Of a stretch of DNA of 64,000 nt, positions 8,239-17,662 are shown one piece after another. Numbering within the stretch: position 1 is the first letter of the stretch; each line of letters starts with the position of its first letter. This DNA comes from Streptomyces coelicoflavus (GTDB lineage Bacteria > Actinomycetota > Actinomycetes > Streptomycetales > Streptomycetaceae), in NCBI RefSeq assembly GCF_003112555.1, contig NZ_BEWB01000008.1, forward strand, positions 463,471 to 527,470. Direction: 5' to 3'. The notes under the pieces were generated by a model. That model was not told the origin of the DNA. It worked only from the letters and a program-made list of their open reading frames with translations, and did not search any database. The translations under genes were made by a program, and so were the position numbers.

Positions 8239-9420
8239 ATGCTGCCCCTCCCCCTCTATCTGCTCGCCCTGGCGGTCTTCGCCATGGGCACCTCCGAATT
8301 CATGCTCGCCGGACTGGTGCCGGACATCGCCGCGGACCTCGACGTCACCGTCGGTACCGCCGGAACGCTCACCTCGGCCTTCGCCGTGGGCATGGTCGTC
8401 GGAGCCCCGCTCATGGCGGCGCTCGGCCGCGGCCTTCCCCGCAGGTCGAGTCTGCTCGGCTGCGTTCTGGTCTTCCTGACCGCCCACGCCGCGGGCGCCC
8501 TCGCCTCCGACTTCGCGTTCCTCTTCGCGACCCGGGTGGTCGCGGCACTGGCCAACGCCGGTTTCCTGGCCGTGGCGCTGACGACGGCGGCCACCCTGGT
8601 CCCGGCGGACCGGAAGGGCCGTGCGCTCGCCGTCCTGCTGTCGGGCACGACGGTGGCCACGATCGCCGGTGTGCCCGGTGGTTCACTGCTCGGCACCCTG
8701 CTCGGCTGGCGGGCCACGTTCTGGTCGGTGGCCGCCCTCTGTCTGCCCGCGGCGCTGGGCATCCTCACCGGCGTCCCCAAGCGCCCCGCACGGCAAGACG
8801 GGGCCGACGCCCTGCCGCCGCTGCGTACGGAACTGGCCCGCCTCCGCGACCCGGGGCTGCTGCCGGTCATGCTGCTCGGCGCCCTGGTCAACGCGGCGAC
8901 CTTCGCGAGCTTCACCTTCCTCGCCCCCGTCGTCACCGGCACCGCGGGACTGGGCGAACTCTGGGTCCCCGTCGCGCTGGTCCTCTTCGGCGCCGGGTCC
9001 TTCGCCGGTGTCACCGTCGCCGGCCGGCTGTCCGACCGGTGCCCCGGGGCGGTCGCCGCGGTCACCGGCCCGCTGCTGCTCCTCGGCTGGCCCGCCCTGG
9101 CCCTACTGGCCCACCGTCCCGTCGCGCTCCTCACCCTGGTGTTCGTGCAGGGCACCCTGTCGTTCGCCCTGGGCGCCACGCTGATCACCCGGGTCCTCTA
9201 CGCGGCGTCGGGCGCCCCGGCCATGGCCGGCTCCTACGCCACCGCCGCGTTCAACGCCGGCGCCGCCGCGGGCCCCCTCCTCGCCGGGGCGACCCTCGGC
9301 ACGGCGGCCGGTGAGCTGGGGCCGCTGTGGGTGAGCGCAGGGCTGGTGGCCGTGGCACTGGCCGTCGGGGTACGAGCGCGGGCGGCCCTGGCCGGGACAC
9401 CTGAACGCCTGTTCGGGTGA
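8239..9420 (+). CDS. MFS drug exporter of the Cml/Cmx (chloramphenicol efflux) type
   Basis: 393 residues with twelve predicted membrane segments. ATG 8239 has GGAG eight bases upstream. The N-terminus (LYLLALAVFAMGTSEFMLAG, then DIAADLDVTVGTAG and SAFAVGMVVGAPLMAA) matches the actinobacterial CmlR/Cmx exporters closely. Motif A is changed (GRGLPRRSSLLG). The family exports chloramphenicol or related drugs by proton antiport at the cytoplasmic membrane, though many members have unknown substrates. It stands alone, convergent with the macro-domain gene. Confidence 0.85.
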   Translation: MLPLPLYLLALAVFAMGTSEFMLAGLVPDIAADLDVTVGTAGTLTSAFAVGMVVGAPLMAALGRGLPRRSSLLGCVLVFLTAHAAGALASDFAFLFATRVVAALANAGFLAVALTTAATLVPADRKGRALAVLLSGTTVATIAGVPGGSLLGTLLGWRATFWSVAALCLPAALGILTGVPKRPARQDGADALPPLRTELARLRDPGLLPVMLLGALVNAATFASFTFLAPVVTGTAGLGELWVPVALVLFGAGSFAGVTVAGRLSDRCPGAVAAVTGPLLLLGWPALALLAHRPVALLTLVFVQGTLSFALGATLITRVLYAASGAPAMAGSYATAAFNAGAAAGPLLAGATLGTAAGELGPLWVSAGLVAVALAVGVRARAALAGTPERLFG

Positions 9421-9519
9421 ACTCCGCGAAGGCCGGGGACTGCCACGGCGAGACTCAACCGGCGCGCGTGCGCGGCCGCTTGCGTCTGATCCTCCGCCCC
9501 GTCCTGCCGGGCCGGAGCG

Positions 9520-10032
9520 TCAACGAGCGGCCTGCGCGGCGAACGCCTCGTGGGCCCGGTCGTCGAAGAGGACGAACCTGACCTCCTCGACGGACGTGTC
9601 GGCTCCCCGCACCGTCTCCACGGCGATGCGGGCCGCGTCGTCGAGCGGCCAGCGGTAGACGCCGGTGGAGATGGCGGGAAAGGCGACGTCGCGGGCGCCC
9701 AACTCGTCGGCGACGCGGAGGGCCTCGCGGTAGCAGGAGGCGAGGAGGCCGGAGCGGTCCTCGGTGGTGCGGTGCACCGGGCCGACCGTGTGGATCACCC
9801 AGCGCGCGTCCAGGTCGCCCGCGGTGGTGGCGACCGCACGGCCGGTGGGCAGGCCCTTGCCCAGGTGCCCCGCGCGGAGCCGGCGGCACTCCTTGAGGAT
9901 CGCGGGGCCGCCGCGTCGGTGGATGGCGCCGTCGACGCCGCCTCCGCCGAGGAGGGAGGAATTGGCGGCGTTGACGATCGCGTCGGCGTGCTGGCGGGTG
10001 ATGTCGCCCCGGACCAGCGTGATGGTGGGCAT
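9520..10032 (-). CDS. Macro-domain O-acetyl-ADP-ribose deacetylase-like protein (YmdB type)
   Basis: 170 residues from ATG 10032, a complete single macro domain. It shows the N-terminal VRGDIT motif, DAIVNAANSSLLGGGGVDGAIH (the ADP-ribose-binding loop with catalytic Asn/Asp), and VAFPAISTGVYRWPLDDAAR (the second phosphate-binding loop). Known members remove acetyl from O-acetyl-ADP-ribose or ADP-ribose from proteins. It sits 50 bases downstream of the oxidoreductase gene on the same strand and could be co-transcribed, with no obvious functional link. Confidence 0.9.
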   Translation of the reverse strand: MPTITLVRGDITRQHADAIVNAANSSLLGGGGVDGAIHRRGGPAILKECRRLRAGHLGKGLPTGRAVATTAGDLDARWVIHTVGPVHRTTEDRSGLLASCYREALRVADELGARDVAFPAISTGVYRWPLDDAARIAVETVRGADTSVEEVRFVLFDDRAHEAFAAQAAR

Positions 10033-10084
10033 GGGAGTGCTCCTCGCTCGGTTCGGCTCGGTTCGGCGCGCTTCCGTTCCGGGG

Positions 10085-11503
10085 TCAGGTCTGGCGGAGT
10101 CTTCGCCACACGGCCTTCGCCGCGTTGTGGCCCGACATGCCGTGCACGCCGGGGCCCGGAGGCGTGGCCGACGAGCAGATGAAGACGGCCGGGTGCGGGG
10201 TCGAGTAGGGGAAGAGGGAGAGCTTGGGGCGCAGGAGGAGCTGGAGGCCGTTGACCGCACCGGAGGAGATGTCGCCGCCGACGTAGTTGGCGTTGCGGGC
10301 GGCGAGTTCGGGCGGTCCCGCGGTGGCGCGGGCGAGGACGCGGTCGCGGAAGCCGGGGGCGAAGCGCTCCAGTTGGCGTTCGATCGCGTCGGTGAGGTCG
10401 CCGGTCCAGCCGTTGGGGACGTGGCCGTACGCCCAGAAGACGTGCCGGCCGGCCGGGGCGCGGCCGGGGTCGACGACGCTGGGCTGCACGGTGATGAGGA
10501 ACGGCCGCTCGGGGGCGCGGTCGGTGCCGGAGGCCGCGTCCAGGGCGGCACCGATCTCCGCGCTGTCGGCGCCGATCTGCACGGTGCCCGCGCCGCGCGG
10601 TTCCTCGGCCGTCCACGGCACGGGGCCGTCCAGCGCGTAGTCGATCTTGAAGACGCCCGGGCCGTACCGGTAGTTCGCGTAGTGGTGGCCGAGACCCGCG
10701 ATGCGCGCCAGGGCCGTGGGCGAGGTGTCGAAGACGTACGCCCGCGCGGGCGGCAGGTCGTCGAGGCGCTTGACCTCGTAGTCGGTGTGGACGGTGCCGC
10801 CGAGGTCGCGGAGGTACGCGGCGAGGGCGTCGGAGATCGACTGGGAGCCGCCGCGGGCCACCGGCCAGCCCCGGGCGTGCGCGGCGAGGGCGAAGACCAG
10901 GCCTATGGCCCCGGTGGCGAAGCCTCCGAGCGGTGCCATCACATGCGCGACAAGCCCGGCGAAGAGGGTCCTGGCCTTCTCGTCGCGGAAGCGGCGCATC
11001 AGCCAGGTCGACGGGGGCAGGCCGACCAGTCCGAACCGGGCGAGGGTGACCGGGTCGCGGGGCAGCGCCGTCAGCGGCAGGGACATGAAGTCGCGGGCGA
11101 GCGTGTCCCACCTGGGCAGGAAGCGCTCGACCAGTCTGCGGTAGGTGCCCGCGTCGCGCGCTCCGAAGGAGGCGGCCGTCTCGCCGACCGACCGGGACAG
11201 GACGGCGGCCGTGCCGTCGGGGAAGGGGTGCGCCATGGGCAGCTCGGGGTGCAGCCACTGAAGGCCGTACCGCTCCAGGGGGAGGCCGCGGAAGGCCGGG
11301 GAACTGATGCCGAGCGGGTGCGCGGCCGAGCACGGGTCGTGGCGGAAGCCCGGCAGGGTCAGCTCCTCGGTGCGCGCTCCGCCGCCCACGGTGTCCCGCG
11401 CCTCGAACACGGCGACCGAGAAGCCCCGGCGGGCCAGCTCGACGGCAGCGGTCAGTCCGTTCGGCCCCGCACCCACTACGACGGCATCGAGCATCGACGG
11501 CAC
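10085..11503 (-). CDS. Phytoene desaturase-like FAD-dependent oxidoreductase
   Basis: 472 residues from ATG 11503 (Met 4 is an alternative start). The N-terminal dinucleotide fold reads VVVGAGPNGLTAAVELARRG, followed by FEARDTVGGGARTEEL. The C-terminus has the second FAD contact region (HPAVFICSSATPPGPGVHGMSGHNAAKAV). These are marks of the CrtI/NAD(P)-binding Rossmann oxidoreductase superfamily. No other carotenoid genes are nearby, so a desaturase role is not established. Confidence 0.85.
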   Translation of the reverse strand: MPSMLDAVVVGAGPNGLTAAVELARRGFSVAVFEARDTVGGGARTEELTLPGFRHDPCSAAHPLGISSPAFRGLPLERYGLQWLHPELPMAHPFPDGTAAVLSRSVGETAASFGARDAGTYRRLVERFLPRWDTLARDFMSLPLTALPRDPVTLARFGLVGLPPSTWLMRRFRDEKARTLFAGLVAHVMAPLGGFATGAIGLVFALAAHARGWPVARGGSQSISDALAAYLRDLGGTVHTDYEVKRLDDLPPARAYVFDTSPTALARIAGLGHHYANYRYGPGVFKIDYALDGPVPWTAEEPRGAGTVQIGADSAEIGAALDAASGTDRAPERPFLITVQPSVVDPGRAPAGRHVFWAYGHVPNGWTGDLTDAIERQLERFAPGFRDRVLARATAGPPELAARNANYVGGDISSGAVNGLQLLLRPKLSLFPYSTPHPAVFICSSATPPGPGVHGMSGHNAAKAVWRRLRQT

Positions 11504-11589
11504 CTTCGGACCCCTTCGTCAGCCGATGGCCACTCGGGATCAGGATAGGCCCGCGGTCCGACAGCGCGCGGTCGCGGGTGCGCCGGGGT

Positions 11590-12522
11590 TCAGGCCGCCG
11601 CCGCGGCGCGGAACGTGCTGGGGCTCTGGCCCCTGTGCCGTTTGAAGGCGGCGCTGAAGCCGAAGGCGTCGGCATAGCCGACGGACCTGGCGATCTGGGC
11701 GATGCTGAGGTCGCTGTCGGCCAGCAGTGCCTCGGCGTCGGCCATCCGGCATTCGGTGAGGTAGGCGAGGGGCGGGCGGCCCATCAGCTCGGTGAAGCGC
11801 TTGGCGAACAGCGCCCGGGAGACGCCCGCCCGACCGGCGAGTGAAGCCACCGTCCAGGACTCGGCGGGCCGGCCGTGGAAGGCGTGCAGGGCAGGGCCGA
11901 GGACCGGGTCGGCCAGGCCGCGGTACCAGCTGGGCGCGTCGGCACCGGCCTGGTCGAACCAGTTGCGCAGCGTGCAGACCAGGGCCCAGTCGAGGAGCCG
12001 GTCCATCAACGCCTGGGAACCGGCCGTGAGCCGCGCGGCGTCGGCTGCGGCCGCCTCCAGCCAGGTGCAGACCTCGACGTCCTCGTTGATGACCAGGACG
12101 GGGGGCAGGGTGCGCAGCAGCCGCTCGTGGCGGTGGCCCGAGGCACGGTACGCGCCCACGATCAGCGCGGTCGCCCCGTCCGGATCGGTGCCCCAGCGGA
12201 TACCGCCGAGTTCCTGGGCGGTGCACTCGGGATCCGTGGTGAAGCACGCGATCTCGTACTCGGTGTGCGGGCGGTCGACCGTGGCCGGACGGTCGGCGAG
12301 AAGGAACGGCGCGGGACCGCGGACGAGAGCCGTGTCGCCCACGCCGACCGCCCGGCGGGTGCCGTCGGGCAGCAGCAGGGTGCCGCCGCCGCGCAGCACG
12401 CTGACCATGGTGAGCGGCGCGCCGTCGGTGAAGCGGATGGTCCAGGGCGCCGTCAGTACGGCGTGGCTGACGACCGAACCCTCGGCCCGGATGTCGCTCA
12501 GCAGTGAACTCAGGGGATCCAC
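11590..12522 (-). CDS. AraC-family transcriptional regulator with cupin sensor domain
   Basis: 310 residues from GTG 12522, chosen because AAGGTGA lies about six bases upstream and the protein then begins MDPLSSLLSDIRAEG-like, the usual start of this subfamily. A further ATG at 12576 lies in the AT-richer promoter zone. The N-terminal half is a cupin (LRGGGTLLLPDG, GDTALV). The C-terminal 100 residues carry two helix-turn-helix units (ESWTVASLAGRAGVSRALFAKRF and DLSIAQIARSVGYADAFGFSAAFKRHRGQSP). It is divergent from the quinone reductase gene with a 113-base gap, so it probably controls that gene in response to a small ligand or oxidant. Confidence 0.88.
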   Translation of the reverse strand: MDPLSSLLSDIRAEGSVVSHAVLTAPWTIRFTDGAPLTMVSVLRGGGTLLLPDGTRRAVGVGDTALVRGPAPFLLADRPATVDRPHTEYEIACFTTDPECTAQELGGIRWGTDPDGATALIVGAYRASGHRHERLLRTLPPVLVINEDVEVCTWLEAAAADAARLTAGSQALMDRLLDWALVCTLRNWFDQAGADAPSWYRGLADPVLGPALHAFHGRPAESWTVASLAGRAGVSRALFAKRFTELMGRPPLAYLTECRMADAEALLADSDLSIAQIARSVGYADAFGFSAAFKRHRGQSPSTFRAAAAA

Positions 12523-12635
12523 ACCGGTCACCTTAGACGATCTCTTATGTTTCTGAGACTTTCTCCCATGGATCATCTACACGGCCGCGGCTGTACTGGA
12601 CTCGTCGCACTGACCGAGACCAGCCGGGAGACACC

Positions 12636-13316
12636 GTGACGCAGCACAGCGGCAACGCCAGGACCGCCCTCGTGGTGGTCGCGCACCACCGCGCCGATTC
12701 CCTCACCGCGCACACCGCCCGTCGTACGGCCGACCGGCTCGTGGCCGCCGGATACCGTGTCGACCTGCTCGACCTGCACGCCGAGGGCTTCGACCCGCGG
12801 ATGAACACGGCGGACCAGCCGGACTGGGGCGACCGGGAGAAGGCGTACTCGGACGAGGCACAGGCCCACATGCGGCGCGTTCTCGACGCCGACGTCGTCG
12901 TCGCCGTCTTCCCGGTGTACTGGCAGAGTGTGCCCGCCCTCCTCAAGGGCTGGATCGACCGGGTGTGGAACTACGGCTTCGCCTACGGCCGCAGCAAGCC
13001 CCGCCTGGCGGGCAAGCGCATGCTCTGGCTGGGCCTGGCCGGTGCCACCGCCGACGATCCGATCACCGAGGCGATGCACTCCCTGCTGGAGACCAGCCTC
13101 AGCGAGGGCATCGCCTACTACTGCGGCTTCTCCCACTCGGTGGTCGGTCTGCTCACCGACGCCGAGGACCGCCCGCAGCGCGTCGACGCCGAGGGCAACC
13201 TGCTGGTCGGCAACGCGGTCACGGGCGCCGAACGGGAGGCGCAGTACGCCGGCTTCGACCGCCGTGCGCGGGAGATCGTGGAGAAGTTCCTCGCCGCGGA
13301 GTCGCTGGCGGCCTGA
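12636..13316 (+). CDS. Flavodoxin-fold NAD(P)H:quinone oxidoreductase
   Basis: 226 residues from GTG 12636. The flavodoxin-2 fold is seen from the first strand (ALVVVAHHRADSLTAHTARR) and the diagnostic FPVYWQSVPALLKGWIDRVWNYGFAYG motif (FMN and quinone contacts). MdaB/NQO1-type enzymes reduce quinones by two electrons and protect from redox stress. It is divergent from the AraC regulator. Confidence 0.88.
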   Translation: MTQHSGNARTALVVVAHHRADSLTAHTARRTADRLVAAGYRVDLLDLHAEGFDPRMNTADQPDWGDREKAYSDEAQAHMRRVLDADVVVAVFPVYWQSVPALLKGWIDRVWNYGFAYGRSKPRLAGKRMLWLGLAGATADDPITEAMHSLLETSLSEGIAYYCGFSHSVVGLLTDAEDRPQRVDAEGNLLVGNAVTGAEREAQYAGFDRRAREIVEKFLAAESLAA

Positions 13317-13393
13317 CGGCCGGCACCCCCGGGCACGGGGGCGGAGCGGACCGCCGTCGTCCGTGTCTCGTACAGAGGCGCCGCCCCCGGAGA

Positions 13394-14239
13394 TCAGGCC
13401 TCGCCCGAGAGCAGGGCCACCATCCGCCGGGCCGTGGCCGTGTCGCGGGCGGCCGTGAACGGCAGGTCGTTGCCCCCGGTGATGCGGAAGGGCTCGCCCG
13501 TGCGGGTCAGGTGGGAGCCGCCCGCCTCCTCGACCAGCAGGAGACCGGCCGCGTGGTCCCACGCCGCCTCCCAGGAGAAGGCGGTGGCGTCGGACTCGCC
13601 CCTGGCGACCGCGAGGTACTCCAGGCCGGCCGAACCGCACGGGCGGGGAGCCACGCCCGGGGTGCGCAGGGCGAGCAGGTCGCGCTTCTGCTCGTCCGTC
13701 GTGTAGTCCGGGTGGGAGGTGGCCACCCGCAGCTCGCGGCCGGGCTCGGGCGGCCCGGCGTACAGCCGCTCACCGTCCAGGAAGGCGCCCTTCCCGCGCA
13801 CGGCCGTGGCGAGCCGGTCGGTGGCGGGGGCGTAGGTCCAGGAGGCGTGCACCACGCCGTGCCGGGCGAGGGCCACCAGCGTGCAGAAGCCCTCCTCGCC
13901 GCGCACGAACTGCCGGGTCCCGTCGACCGGGTCGATGATCCACACCGGTGCTTCGCCGCGTATCGCCCCGTACGACGCCGGGTTCGCGTGCACCGCCTCC
14001 TCGCCGACCACCACCGAGCCCGGCAGCAGGCCGGCCAGGATCTCCGTCAGGTACAGCTCGGCCCTGCGGTCGGCGTCGGTGACCAGGTCGTGCGGGCCGG
14101 CCTTCTGGTCCACCTCGTGTGCCGCGAGCCGGCGCCAGCGCGGCATGATCTCCTGGGCGGCGGCCTTGCGGACGGCCGCCTCCACCTCGTCGGTGTGCCG
14201 GGCGAGAAACTCGTCGATGGTTTCGTTGTTCTCGATCAT
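13394..14239 (-). CDS. Inositol monophosphatase-family phosphatase
   Basis: 281 residues from ATG 14239. The metal-binding signature residues are in place: DLVTDADRRAE, VVGEEAVH (Glu ligand), IIDPVDGTRQFVRG (Asp ligands and DGT) and WEAAWDHAAGLLLVEEAGG (final Asp). Family members dephosphorylate inositol phosphates, histidinol phosphate, fructose-1,6-bisphosphate or PAP. Substrate cannot be assigned, but the DGTRQF form is frequent in histidinol-phosphatase-like members. Confidence 0.88.
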   Translation of the reverse strand: MIENNETIDEFLARHTDEVEAAVRKAAAQEIMPRWRRLAAHEVDQKAGPHDLVTDADRRAELYLTEILAGLLPGSVVVGEEAVHANPASYGAIRGEAPVWIIDPVDGTRQFVRGEEGFCTLVALARHGVVHASWTYAPATDRLATAVRGKGAFLDGERLYAGPPEPGRELRVATSHPDYTTDEQKRDLLALRTPGVAPRPCGSAGLEYLAVARGESDATAFSWEAAWDHAAGLLLVEEAGGSHLTRTGEPFRITGGNDLPFTAARDTATARRMVALLSGEA

Positions 14240-14367
14240 GGCTCCATGAGAGCACGCACCACTGACAATCCCCACCCGGATGGTGTACTCCGGGTGGAAT
14301 CGACACGAACACCCGGTGCGCGCGTGCGGGGGCGGGGGCGGGCGCGCGGCCCGGCGTGCGGCGCCGG

Positions 14368-16227
14368 TCAGCGGCCCACCGCGTAGCCCTGCATGCCGCG
14401 CGGGTTCGCCGCCGCCGACAGCACACCCGTGGCCGGGTCGCGGGCGACGGCGCACAGACGGCCCTCCGACCACGCCTCCCCCACCGTCACGTCGTGCCCG
14501 CGGCGCCGCAGCTCCTCGACGACCTCCGCCGGCATGCGGGACTCCACGGTGACCGAGCCCGCCCGCATGCCGCGGGGGAAGAAGGAGCCGGGGAAGCTGT
14601 CGTTGTGCCAGTTCGGGGCGTCGATCGCGCCCTGGAGGTCGAGGCCGCCGCGCACCCGCGCGCGCAGCGCGACGGCCAGGAAGAAGTGCGTCTGCCACTG
14701 GTCCTGCTGGTCGCCGCCGGGGGTGCCGAAGGCCATGACCGGCACCCCGTCGCGCAGGGCAATGGACGGCGTGAGCGTGGTGCGCGGGCGGCGGCCCGGC
14801 GTGAGCGAGTTGGGCAGGCCCTCCTCCAGCCAGGTCATCTGGAGCCGGGTGCCGAGCGGGAAGCCCAGTTCGGGCACGACCGGGTTGGACTGGAGCCAGC
14901 CGCCGCTGGGCGTGGCCGAGACCATGTTGCCCCAGCGGTCCACGATGTCGAGGTGGCAGGTGTCGCCGCGGGTGCCCCCGTCGGCGGCGACGTCCGGTTC
15001 GCCCGGCACCGGGGACGTCGGGCTCTTGGCGACCGTCGGCTCGCCGACCCCCAGGGCGTCGAGGCCCTCCCCCTCCACGGCCGCGCCGAGGGCGTGCGCG
15101 CTGAGCCGCGGGGCGCGCCCGCCGGGTGCGCCGGGCCGCAGCTCGAAGGACGCCTTGCCGCCGACGAGTTGCCGCCGCTCGGCGTTGTACTCCGGCGACA
15201 GCAGCTCGTCGAGCGGCAACCGGTCGGCGCCGTCCGCGTCGCCGTACCAGGCCTCCCGGTCGGCCATGGCGAGCTTGCAGCCCTCGACCAGCAGGTGGAC
15301 GTAGTCTGCGGAGCCGTGAGCGGGCAGCTCGGGCGGGAGCAGCGCCAACTGCTGGAGCAGGACCGGGCCCTGGCTCCAGGGACCGGCCTTGCACAGGGTC
15401 CAGCCGTTCCAGTCGTACGTCGCGGGCGCCTCGTAGTGGGCGGACCAGCCGGCGAGGTCGGCGGCGGTCAGGGTGCCGGTGTGGCGCTCACCGCTGGTGT
15501 CCAGGGTGGGCCGCCCGGCCTGCCGGACGAGGGCCTCGGCTATGAAGCCGGAGCGCCAGATCTCCCGCGCCGCGTCGATCTCCGCCTCGCGGTCCCACTC
15601 CCGGCTCCCCTGCCGTTCCCCGGCGCCGGAGGCCTCGGCGAGCAGCCGCTGCCAGGTGGCGGCGAGGGCGGGGTTGCGCAGCAGCTCGCCGGGGCGGGTC
15701 GGGCGGCCGTCCGGCAGGTAGACGTCGGCGGACGTCGTCCATTCCGTCTCGAACAGTTCACGGACGGTCTCGACGGTCTCCGCGACGCGCTCCACGGGCG
15801 CGTGCCCGTGCTCGGCGTAGTCGATGGCGTACTTCAGCACGTCGGCCAGTGACTTGGTGCCGTGGTCGCGCAGCAGGAGCAGCCAGGCGTCGAAGGCACC
15901 GGGCACGGCGGCGGCGAGCGGTCCGGTGCCGGGGACGAGCTCGAGTCCGAGTCCCTTGTAGTGCGCCACCGTCGCCCCGGCCGGCGCCACACCCTGCCCG
16001 CACAGCACCCGCACCTCGCCGCCCGCCGGCGCGAGCAGGATCGGCACCTCTCCGGCGGGCCCGTTGAGGTGCGGCTCGACGACGTGCAGCACGAAGGCTC
16101 CGGCCACGGCGGCGTCGTAGGCGTTGCCGCCGTCCTCCAGCACCGCCATGGCCGACTGCGAGGCCAGCCAGTGGGTGGAGGACACCATGCCGAAGGTGCC
16201 CTGGAGGGTGGGGCGGGTGGTGAACAT
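14368..16227 (-). CDS. Gamma-glutamyltransferase-family Ntn hydrolase
   Basis: 619 residues. ATG 16227 is preferred because GAGGTG lies nine bases upstream; the alternative GTG at 16239 falls inside that site. The GGT fold starts with GTFGMVSSTHWLASQSAMAVLEDGGNAYDAAVAGAF. The autoprocessing site is GDTCHLDIVD with the predicted nucleophile Thr 423, followed by the small subunit (GGDQQDQWQ, GSVTVESRMP). There is no signal peptide, so the enzyme is probably cytoplasmic, as in the FpGGT or oxamate-amidohydrolase-like branch rather than exported GGT. It may act on gamma-glutamyl compounds. Confidence 0.88.
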   Translation of the reverse strand: MFTTRPTLQGTFGMVSSTHWLASQSAMAVLEDGGNAYDAAVAGAFVLHVVEPHLNGPAGEVPILLAPAGGEVRVLCGQGVAPAGATVAHYKGLGLELVPGTGPLAAAVPGAFDAWLLLLRDHGTKSLADVLKYAIDYAEHGHAPVERVAETVETVRELFETEWTTSADVYLPDGRPTRPGELLRNPALAATWQRLLAEASGAGERQGSREWDREAEIDAAREIWRSGFIAEALVRQAGRPTLDTSGERHTGTLTAADLAGWSAHYEAPATYDWNGWTLCKAGPWSQGPVLLQQLALLPPELPAHGSADYVHLLVEGCKLAMADREAWYGDADGADRLPLDELLSPEYNAERRQLVGGKASFELRPGAPGGRAPRLSAHALGAAVEGEGLDALGVGEPTVAKSPTSPVPGEPDVAADGGTRGDTCHLDIVDRWGNMVSATPSGGWLQSNPVVPELGFPLGTRLQMTWLEEGLPNSLTPGRRPRTTLTPSIALRDGVPVMAFGTPGGDQQDQWQTHFFLAVALRARVRGGLDLQGAIDAPNWHNDSFPGSFFPRGMRAGSVTVESRMPAEVVEELRRRGHDVTVGEAWSEGRLCAVARDPATGVLSAAANPRGMQGYAVGR

Positions 16228-16276
16228 ACGGGCTCTCACCTCGCTGTTTACGCGCGTCGGACGGTCGCATCTCCAC

Positions 16277-17545
16277 TCAGGATCGGGCCTGGGGAGAATC
16301 TGGGGAGTTTGGGCCGGAACTCTCCTCCGCCCGCTCCCCCAGCAGGCTATCGATTGCCCTGCGCCCCTTCTTCCCCGCCTCCGGCATGAAGTGCGCGTAG
16401 TGATCGAGCGTGATGGTCGGCGATGAATGCCCCAACCACTTGGCGAGGGTGACGACCGACTCTCCTGCCTCCAGCACGAGGGATGCGTACGTGTGCCTCA
16501 ACACATGGAACCCATCCTTCGGCGCCGCTTGCCACTGCCAAGGTTTCGCCCCCTTGACACGCGGAGGGATGACACCTGCCCTGGCCAGAGCAGGCTTCCA
16601 GATCTCGGTGTTCCACGTGTTGGCTGCGATCGCGTTCCCGTACTTCGTTGTCAGTACGAGGCCGAACTTCTTCCGCTCCCTGTCCGATTCAGGACCGCCC
16701 CAGGGAAGCTCGACCTTGTCACCGGGGTATGCCCTGGCATGCTTCACCAACTCGTCGGCCACGGAACGCGGCATGTCCGCAACGCGGGTTTTGCCACCCT
16801 TTGGAAGGGTAAAGTACTTCCGACCATTGACTATTTGCACCTGACGTCGGACGTGGAGGACTCCGCGCGCGTGGTCCACGTCCTCCATGCTCAGGCCAAA
16901 CACTTCCCCCTGACGCAGACCGCACCCCAACCCAAGAATTACCGCTATACGGTGCCTCTGGCTGATCTCATCACGCACGCTCCGTGCCAGCGCCTCAGGC
17001 CACGCCTCGCGACGCTCATCAGGCAGTTTCGGCCATCGGACCGACTTGGACCTCATCGGGTTCCGAGCAAGACGCTTGTCATCAACCGCTGTCTCCAGGA
17101 CGCTCGACAGCGTCGAGAGGATGCTGCGGGCGTACTGCGGCGAGCACGAGGATTCGAGCCTGACTATGTAGGCACGAAGCTCGGCCGCAGACACCTCGTT
17201 CAGCGATGCATCGCCCAGGTGCGGTATCACGTGTAGCCGAATCCGCTCATCGATGCCCTTGCGCGTCTTGGCCTCACCACGCACACCCGGCATCCAGTAC
17301 CGCTCGACGTATTCAGCGACGGTTAGGGAGCCGTCCCGTGGATCGACGAACTCGCCGCGCTCCTGGTCGGTACTTGATCGCCGGAGCCACGCCTTGGCGT
17401 CCACCTTTAGCAGACCCGGCGTCCGTTCTGCGAGCAGACCGATGACCCTGCTGGTGTAGGCGTGGGCGGTGGACTCGCTGATCCCGAACCCGCCAGCGAT
17501 CTTCGCCAGGGTGGTGTGCTCTCGCAGATAGACCAGCGCCACCAT
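16277..17545 (-). CDS. Tyrosine integrase with a transposase-derived N-terminus (chimera)
   Basis: A 422-codon frame from ATG 17545. Residues 1-47 are the helix-turn-helix of an IS5-type transposase (VYLREHTTLAKIAGGFGIS). From about residue 48 the sequence is a Streptomyces integrase: DAKAWLR, a core-binding domain from SLTVAEYVERYW, and a complete catalytic domain with Arg 211 (GLRQGE), His 347 and Arg 350 (HVLRH), His 373 (LGHSS) and Tyr 383 (DHYAHF). The usual N-terminal arm-type DNA-binding domain is absent. It is the last recognisable gene of an integrative element beside the GGT gene. The catalytic half looks intact, but target recognition is probably lost or changed. Confidence 0.85.
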   Translation of the reverse strand: MVALVYLREHTTLAKIAGGFGISESTAHAYTSRVIGLLAERTPGLLKVDAKAWLRRSSTDQERGEFVDPRDGSLTVAEYVERYWMPGVRGEAKTRKGIDERIRLHVIPHLGDASLNEVSAAELRAYIVRLESSCSPQYARSILSTLSSVLETAVDDKRLARNPMRSKSVRWPKLPDERREAWPEALARSVRDEISQRHRIAVILGLGCGLRQGEVFGLSMEDVDHARGVLHVRRQVQIVNGRKYFTLPKGGKTRVADMPRSVADELVKHARAYPGDKVELPWGGPESDRERKKFGLVLTTKYGNAIAANTWNTEIWKPALARAGVIPPRVKGAKPWQWQAAPKDGFHVLRHTYASLVLEAGESVVTLAKWLGHSSPTITLDHYAHFMPEAGKKGRRAIDSLLGERAEESSGPNSPDSPQARS

Positions 17546-17662
17546 CGCGCGATGCGACGGGCGGAGCTTTCATCGCCGATCACCCTCGCGGGTGACGATC
17601 AGCATGGTCACCCACTCCACGAGCGCATGAGGCAGGTCGAGTGCGGCAGGATAGATGACCAA
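17404..17662 (-). pseudogene. IS5-type transposase fragment (N-terminal helix-turn-helix), stop codon inside
   Basis: Read leftwards from TTG 17662 the sequence gives LVIYPAALDLPHALVEWVTM, then IVTREGDRR, an in-frame TGA (17570-17572), and KLRPSHRAMVALVYLREHTT. This is the familiar start of IS5/Tnp4 transposases. Homology ends near 17404, where the integrase sequence takes over in the same frame. The DDE domain is missing. The part after the TGA is still translated as the head of the integrase. Confidence 0.7.
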
